From Thermoleophilaceae bacterium (GTDB taxonomy: Bacteria > Actinomycetota > Thermoleophilia > Solirubrobacterales > Thermoleophilaceae), in contig JAUJOQ010000001.1 in the NCBI GenBank assembly GCA_030447725.1, forward strand, positions 1,043,572-1,107,571: a stretch of 64,000 bases of DNA. The letters are read 5' to 3'. Shown here piece by piece: positions 59,609 to 64,000 of this stretch. Position numbers and translations under genes: made by a program. Under the pieces are notes generated by a model that did not search any database, was not told the DNA's origin, and saw nothing but the letters and a program-made list of their open reading frames with translations. Numbering within the stretch: position 1 is the stretch's first letter; every line of letters starts with the position of its first letter.

Positions 59609-60326
59609 CCCTCCCGCTCACTCCGGTAGCGGCCATCGCGCCATAGGCGGTCTCGCCGAGCCGCACACCGACCGCCTCCAAAGCCCCTCCGTCGATTCGC
59701 CGGCGGGGCCCATCCAGCAGATCGGTGACGCCGAGAAGCACGCCGGCGGCCACACCTCGGCGCTGGGCCACCGCGAGAAGGGTGGCGGCCTCCATCTCCA
59801 CTACCTCCGCGCCGAGGCCCACCCACTGCGCCTGCACGCCCTCGCGGTCGTCGTAGAAGACATCGGTGGACACGGCGACCACCTCACGGGCTCCTGCAGC
59901 CCCGAGGGCGTCGGTGAGCCGGGCATCTGCAGGCGTCCGTCCCTCCGCCCCCAGCGAGGTGCTGGTGCCGTCGGCGGCCAACACCTCTCGCGCCACAGTG
60001 AGCTCGCCGAGCTCGAAGCCGGGCCTCAGCGCGCCGCAGGTGCCGATCCGAATCAAGGTGTTGGCTCCAAGGTCGATCAGTTCCTCCACGACGATCGCTG
60101 CGCTTGGACCGCCCATCCCCGTGGCCTGCACCGTGAGGATCCGGCCGTCGGGCGCCGTGCCGGTGTACCCCCACAGCCCACGGGTGTGGTTGAACATCTT
60201 CGGCGAGTCGAGGATGGCCTGGGCGACGGCAAGGGCGCGGTGAGGATCGCCCGGCAGCAGCACCCGCTCGGCGAGCTCGGCGGCCGGGCGCAGGTGGATG
60301 GGCCCAGGCTCGGTCAGGCCCGCCAC
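59589..60326 (-). CDS. Nucleoside phosphorylase (uridine/purine, DeoD/Udp type)
   Basis: A 245-residue PNP/UDP-family enzyme, splitting nucleosides with phosphate. VLLPGDPHRALAVAQAILDS binds phosphate; VQATGMGGPSAAIVVEELID and RIGTCGALRPGFELGEL are the core; VVEMEAATLLAVAQRRGVAA holds the substrate Glu. GTG 60326 is taken because it starts 25 nt from the divergent coiled-coil gene. Whether it prefers uridine or purines is not clear. Confidence 0.9.
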   Translation of the reverse strand: MAGLTEPGPIHLRPAAELAERVLLPGDPHRALAVAQAILDSPKMFNHTRGLWGYTGTAPDGRILTVQATGMGGPSAAIVVEELIDLGANTLIRIGTCGALRPGFELGELTVAREVLAADGTSTSLGAEGRTPADARLTDALGAAGAREVVAVSTDVFYDDREGVQAQWVGLGAEVVEMEAATLLAVAQRRGVAAGVLLGVTDLLDGPRRRIDGGALEAVGVRLGETAYGAMAATGVSGRATRPRR

Positions 60327-60337
60327 GTTAGTCCTCG

Positions 60338-60343
60338 TAGACT
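60338..60343 (+). promoter_or_regulatory. Putative -10 box (TAGACT)
   Basis: TAGACT ends 8 nt before GTG 60352, in the 25-nt gap between divergent genes. Confidence 0.4.
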
Positions 60344-60351
60344 CCACTCGG

Positions 60352-60696
60352 GTGGCCGAGCAGCGAGACATCCCCGACGCCCTCCGCGAGGCGGTGGAGC
60401 GCACCGTGCAGGCCACCGCCGACACCCGCTCCCGCGCCCAGGACGCCGTTGACGATCTCAGCGCAACCGTCGACGACCTCGTGAAGAACGCGGAGAAGGG
60501 CCTGCGCACCGGCCGCCGCAGCGTCCGCGCGGCCGTCGGCGAGCGCCTGCCCGCCACACAGGACGAGATGAAGGCTCTCCGGGGCGAGCTGCGAAGGATC
60601 TCCGACCGGCTCGACTCGATAGAGGCTCGCCTTCCCGTCGCCCCTCGGCCGGGGAAGGCGAAGAAGGCCTCGTCGAAGAAGTCCAAGTCCAAGTAG
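60352..60696 (+). CDS. Coiled-coil protein with Lys-rich tail
   Basis: A 114-residue protein. LREAVERTVQATADTRSRAQ and DAVDDLSATVDDLVKNAEKG form a helix pair, then MKALRGELRRISDRLDSIEA a coiled coil, and the end is basic (GKAKKASSKKSKSK). The Lys tail could bind DNA or polyanion granules, as in PhaM-like phasins. Starts 2 nt before... the epimerase ATG follows its stop after 2 nt, so it leads that operon. Confidence 0.6.
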   Translation: MAEQRDIPDALREAVERTVQATADTRSRAQDAVDDLSATVDDLVKNAEKGLRTGRRSVRAAVGERLPATQDEMKALRGELRRISDRLDSIEARLPVAPRPGKAKKASSKKSKSK

Positions 60697-60698
60697 GG

Positions 60699-61688
60699 AT
60701 GCGGGGCCGCCGCGTCCTCATCACCGGGGTAGCGAGCTTCATGGGCGCTGCGCTGGCCCGCCGGCTGGAGGCCGATCCCGAATTTGAGTACGTGGCGGGG
60801 CTGGACGCCCGCCGGCCGCGGCAGCCTCTCCAGGGCGTGGACTTCATCGAGGCCGATATCAGAGACCCGGTGATCGCGACGCTGATTCCCCGGGCCGAGG
60901 TGGACACCGTGGTGCACAATCAGATCGTCCGCCGCCCAGGCCCGCAGATGTCGAGCCGCTCGATGCACGACATCAACGTGATGGGCTCGCTTCAGCTGCT
61001 CACGGCGTGCGAGCGTTCTCCAGACATCGCCTCGATAGTGATCCGGGGATCGGCCGGCATCTACGGCTCAGAGCCCCAAGCGCCGCAGTTCTTCGACGAG
61101 GAGATGGCCCGCCTCTACCCGCTGCGCAGTCGCTTCCAGCGCGACGTCGGTGAGATCGAGAACCTCTTCGAGACCTACGCCCGCCGCCACCCCGACACGG
61201 TGTGCACGATGCTGCGCTACCAGCCGGCGATCGGCCCAGCTGTGGACACCCAGGTGACCCGCTACCTGTCGGCGCCACTGGTGCCCACCTACCTCGGCTT
61301 CGACCCGCGGATGCAGTTCGTTCACGAGGAGGATGCGCTCGATGCGCTGGTGGCAACCGTCCGCCGGCCGCTGCGCGGAGCGGTGAACGTGGCCGGGCCC
61401 GGCAGCATCGGACTCACGCGGATGATCCGCACCGCCAGGCGTCCGTCCCTGCCGGTGGCCGGTCCTCTGTTCGCCACGGTCGCGACCGCGATGCGCCGCT
61501 TGGGGCTGCCCGAGTTGTCGGAGGACTTCCGCCGCCTGCTGCGTTACGGCCGTGCTGTCGACACCACGCGCCTGACGGAGGAGGTCGGCTTTACGCCGCG
61601 CTACGGGACTCCGGCGGCGGTGCACGACTACGTGACCCGCCGCAGCGGGGGCGCCGCCGTGCCCAGCCTGTCCGGATGGAAGGATTGA
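60699..61688 (+). CDS. NAD-dependent epimerase/dehydratase (extended SDR)
   Basis: A 329-residue extended SDR. GRRVLITGVASFMGAALARR is the NAD site (GxxxxxG variant GVASFMG), IIRGSAGIYGSEP-like SIVIRGSAGIYGSEPQAP holds the Ser/Tyr region, but the usual YxxxK is changed: the segment is LRSRFQRDVGEIENLFE, so the catalytic Tyr and Lys may be missing. Mycobacterial homologues beside acyltransferases are called GalE2-like. Overlaps or abuts the acyltransferase gene by the next start. Confidence 0.82.
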   Translation: MRGRRVLITGVASFMGAALARRLEADPEFEYVAGLDARRPRQPLQGVDFIEADIRDPVIATLIPRAEVDTVVHNQIVRRPGPQMSSRSMHDINVMGSLQLLTACERSPDIASIVIRGSAGIYGSEPQAPQFFDEEMARLYPLRSRFQRDVGEIENLFETYARRHPDTVCTMLRYQPAIGPAVDTQVTRYLSAPLVPTYLGFDPRMQFVHEEDALDALVATVRRPLRGAVNVAGPGSIGLTRMIRTARRPSLPVAGPLFATVATAMRRLGLPELSEDFRRLLRYGRAVDTTRLTEEVGFTPRYGTPAAVHDYVTRRSGGAAVPSLSGWKD

Positions 61689-61690
61689 GG

Positions 61691-62635
61691 GTGGCCGGTC
61701 CGAGAGGAGGCCTTGCGCTTGTGTCGCTCTTCCTACGTGGCCTGCGCGGCGGCCTCGACGCGGGGCTGGAGCTGCCCGAGGCCATGACGCGCTCGGCGGC
61801 CGGTCTGCCGCGCGAGGCCCGAGAGCGGATGAGCGCAGCCATGCGCCGCCTCGCCGGCGACTACCACGAGGACGAGTGGGGCTTCGACCCCGATTTCGTG
61901 GAGGCCGTCGAGCCGTTCTTCGACTTCCTGTATGACCGCTGGTGGCGGGTGAAGACGACCGGGGTCCACAACGTGCCGGCGCATGGCCGCGCGCTCCTGG
62001 CCGCCAACCACGCCGGGATCCTGCCCTGGGACGCCATGATGGTGTCGGTCGGGCTCATGCGCGAGCACCCCCTTCCCCGCCAGCCGCGGTTCTTGGTGCT
62101 CAACTGGGCCTTCGACCTGCCCTACGTGTCGATGGCGATCCGGCGGATGGGGGGTGTGGTGGCCTCTCCTCACAACGCGGTCAGGCTGCTGGAGTCCGGC
62201 CAGCTCGTGGCGGCGTTCCCAGAGGGCGTGAAGGGCACCGGCAAGCCCTACGCGGAGCGCTACCGCCTGCAGCGCTTCGGCCGGGGCGGCTTTGTCGAGA
62301 TCGCGCTGCGCACCGGCGCTCCGATCGTGCCCGTGGCCGTGGTGGGCAGCGAGGAGATCTACCCCAAGCTCGGCGAGGCGCCGCTGCTCGCGCGGGCCAT
62401 CGGCGCGCCCTTCTTCCCGCTCACCCCGACCTTCCCGTGGCTCGGACCACTGGGCGCGGTGCCCCTCCCGTCGAAGTGGCGGATCGAGTTCTGCGACCCG
62501 ATCGAGACCGCGTCACTCGGGCCCGGCGCCGCCGAGGACCGCGCCCTCGTGCTCGAGCTCTCAGAGCGGGTACGCGAGATCATCCAGCGCAAGGTGCTGG
62601 AGAACGTCGTGGAGCGCGGCCCCGCCTTCGTCTAG
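61691..62635 (+). CDS. 1-acyl-glycerol-3-phosphate-type acyltransferase (PlsC fold)
   Basis: A 314-residue acyltransferase if started at GTG 61691 (GAAGGA upstream); ATG 61676 would add five residues. The HX4D motif is LLAANHAGILPWDAMMVSVG; the second motif is VAAFPEGVKGTGKPYAERY; MRRLAGDYHEDEWGFDPDFV precedes. A basic-hydrophobic start and PFFDFLYDRWWRVKTTGV are usual in the mycobacterial group. It esterifies lipids, probably phospholipids or neutral lipids. Downstream is a convergent fatty acyl reductase. Confidence 0.9.
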   Translation: MAGPRGGLALVSLFLRGLRGGLDAGLELPEAMTRSAAGLPREARERMSAAMRRLAGDYHEDEWGFDPDFVEAVEPFFDFLYDRWWRVKTTGVHNVPAHGRALLAANHAGILPWDAMMVSVGLMREHPLPRQPRFLVLNWAFDLPYVSMAIRRMGGVVASPHNAVRLLESGQLVAAFPEGVKGTGKPYAERYRLQRFGRGGFVEIALRTGAPIVPVAVVGSEEIYPKLGEAPLLARAIGAPFFPLTPTFPWLGPLGAVPLPSKWRIEFCDPIETASLGPGAAEDRALVLELSERVREIIQRKVLENVVERGPAFV

Positions 62636-64000
62636 TCAGAAGTGCACGCCGCGCAGCAGGTAGGCCATCGCCACGGCCTCAGTGGACATATCCTCGTCTC
62701 CGGCGGGCGGTGATCCGTCCTTCACCGCCTCCAGCTCCTTCGGCTTGCCCCTAGCCGACTTCGAGTCGGGGAACAGGTTGTAGGCCTGGTTGAGCACGAT
62801 GTCGACCGTCTTCGGAGATACCGCGTAGAGCACCTCGCCGAAGGTGCCGAGCCGCGAGGCCTTGCGCTTGGGCTTGTCGATCATGGCGTCGCAGAGCATC
62901 TGCGCGGCCTCGTCCGGCGTCAGGGTGGGGAACGCCCTGTACATGTCCGTGGGCGCGATCATCGGGGTGCGCACCAGCGGCATGTAGATCGTCGTGAACT
63001 TGACGTTGTCGGCCACGCACTCCGGGGCCACGCAGCGCGAGAACGCATCCAGCGCGGACTTGGAGGCCACATAGGCCGAGAAGCGAGGCGTGTTCGTCTG
63101 CACGCCGATCGACGACACGTTGATGATGTGGCCGGACTTGCGCTCGCGCATGCCCGGCAGCAGGGCCAGGATCAGCTTGAGCGCGCCGAAGTAGTTGAGT
63201 GCCATCGTGCGCTCGAAGTCGTGGAATCGGTCATAGGAACGGGCCACCGAGCGCCGGATCGAGCGCCCGGCGTTGTTGATCAGCACGTCCACTCCTCCAT
63301 GCACGGCCAGCACCTCCTCGGCCAGCCGCTCGATGTCCTCGAGGCTTGACAGGTCGGCCGGATGCACGTGCGCCTTGCCGCCGGCCTCTTCCACCTGCTC
63401 CGCAACCGCCTCGAGCTTCTCGCGCGTGCGCGAGACCAGCAGCACCTCGCCGCCGGCCTCGCCGATCTTCACGGCCGTGGCCAGGCCGATGCCGCTCGAG
63501 GCGCCGGTGATCAGCACCTTCTTCGCCTTGATCGCCGTCTTCAGCGAACGGTCCCGGAACAGGTCCGGGTCCATGTTTCGCTCCCAGTAGTCCCATAGGG
63601 CGGGTGCGTAGGTATCCAGCGGCGGGACGGCGATCGCGGTGCCGGCGAGCGCGCGTTGGGCGTCACGCGCGTCGAAGGTGCATCGAAAGTCGCGCACCTC
63701 CATCGCCTCGGGCGGAATGCCGAGGTCGTGGTAGATCTGGTTGCGGATCTTCTTGACGGTCGGGATCGCGTTCAGTCCTGCGCGAACGCCTTTGGGCACG
63801 ACGTTCAGCAGGTTCTGGTCGATGCGCATCGCGAACTGCGGCGCGTGGGCCGCCCTGGCGAAGGTGTTGAGCGCCTGGCCCACAGACATCGGCTCCGGAT
63901 CGACGAGGTGGAAGGTGTCGCCCGGCAGGTCCTCGTAGGGCAGGTGGGCGATGTGGTCCATGGCCCGCGCCACGAAGTCCACCGGCACCATCGTCGTGTT
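62636..64000 (-). CDS. Fused fatty acyl-CoA reductase / short-chain dehydrogenase (partial)
   Basis: The visible 454 residues continue beyond the right edge. The first part (residues about 1-150 of the visible piece) is the end of an extended Rossmann, male-sterility-type domain: VPVDFVARAMDHIAHLPYED, TFHLVDPEPMSVGQALNTFA. The second is a classical SDR: KKVLITGASSGIGLATAVKI, VDVLINNAGRSIRRSVARSY, HIINVSSIGVQTNTPRFSAY with YVASK, so catalytic residues are intact. The layout resembles mycobacterial fused acyl-CoA reductases, which make alcohols or wax precursors. Confidence 0.85.
   Translation of the reverse strand, partial: NTTMVPVDFVARAMDHIAHLPYEDLPGDTFHLVDPEPMSVGQALNTFARAAHAPQFAMRIDQNLLNVVPKGVRAGLNAIPTVKKIRNQIYHDLGIPPEAMEVRDFRCTFDARDAQRALAGTAIAVPPLDTYAPALWDYWERNMDPDLFRDRSLKTAIKAKKVLITGASSGIGLATAVKIGEAGGEVLLVSRTREKLEAVAEQVEEAGGKAHVHPADLSSLEDIERLAEEVLAVHGGVDVLINNAGRSIRRSVARSYDRFHDFERTMALNYFGALKLILALLPGMRERKSGHIINVSSIGVQTNTPRFSAYVASKSALDAFSRCVAPECVADNVKFTTIYMPLVRTPMIAPTDMYRAFPTLTPDEAAQMLCDAMIDKPKRKASRLGTFGEVLYAVSPKTVDIVLNQAYNLFPDSKSARGKPKELEAVKDGSPPAGDEDMSTEAVAMAYLLRGVHF

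Overview
The window is very GC-rich DNA with dense, short-spaced genes. Most predicted products point to an actinobacterium of the Thermoleophilia/Solirubrobacterales kind. Supporting signs are an actinobacterial-type integration host factor, two YrbE-type permeases with an Mkl-type ATPase, a DivIVA-domain protein, a CGNR zinc-finger regulator, lipoproteins whose signal peptides end in A-G-C or A-S-C, and many genes with a TAnnnT -10 box only 6-10 nt before the start codon (leaderless-type). The lineage call is inference from gene content. I found no rRNA, tRNA, CRISPR array or complete insertion sequence.

Layout, 1-10.7 kb: the end of a Calx-beta protein and a small secreted protein, a secreted subtilisin-like protease, then a nitrogen block (amtB, a P-II protein that lacks the modifiable Tyr51, a PucR-type regulator and a type III glutamine synthetase). 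A vapBC toxin-antitoxin pair and a broken copy of part of the glutamine synthetase gene sit between the regulator and the synthetase. A glutathionyl-hydroquinone reductase and a lipoprotein follow.

10.7-20.1 kb: two YrbE/MlaE permeases and an Mkl/MlaF ATPase form a lipid-transporter core with no MCE genes in sight. A large MMPL/RND transporter, a membrane-anchored thioredoxin-like protein, a tRNA-synthetase editing-domain homologue and several small membrane proteins follow. A structured intergenic repeat occurs twice here. 20-30 kb: mihF, a CGNR regulator, an alpha-oxoamine synthase divergent from a large GNAT-fold protein (possible sphingolipid-type pair), AlkA, MsrB, a lipoprotein and a thiXYZ-like ABC operon preceded by a clear TPP riboswitch.

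30-46 kb: a phosphatase, a DJ-1 protein, a MoxR/VWA pair, DivIVA, an O-methyltransferase, citrate synthase, an MFS exporter, an EVE/DUF2203 operon, an ArsA-like ATPase, a C5-epimerase-like secreted protein, a second lipoprotein paralogue and TerC. 46-49 kb: a decayed stretch with a UvrA-like remnant, then a Ca2+/H+ antiporter. 49.8-55.1 kb: fatty-acid beta-oxidation genes (acyl-CoA dehydrogenase, 3-hydroxyacyl-CoA dehydrogenase, a 3HCDH-crotonase fusion) with PadR and SRPBCC genes and a sirtuin. 55.4-64 kb: a large secreted multi-domain peptidoglycan hydrolase, phasin-like coiled-coil proteins, a nucleoside phosphorylase, and a lipid block (NAD epimerase, acyltransferase, the end of a fused fatty acyl-CoA reductase/SDR).

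The most unusual signal is a composite intergenic repeat found twice (40.27-40.45 and 52.13-52.33 kb). Each copy has a block of 25-nt units, a central perfect palindrome, then a block of 26-nt units, with the two blocks exactly 30 nt apart in both copies.
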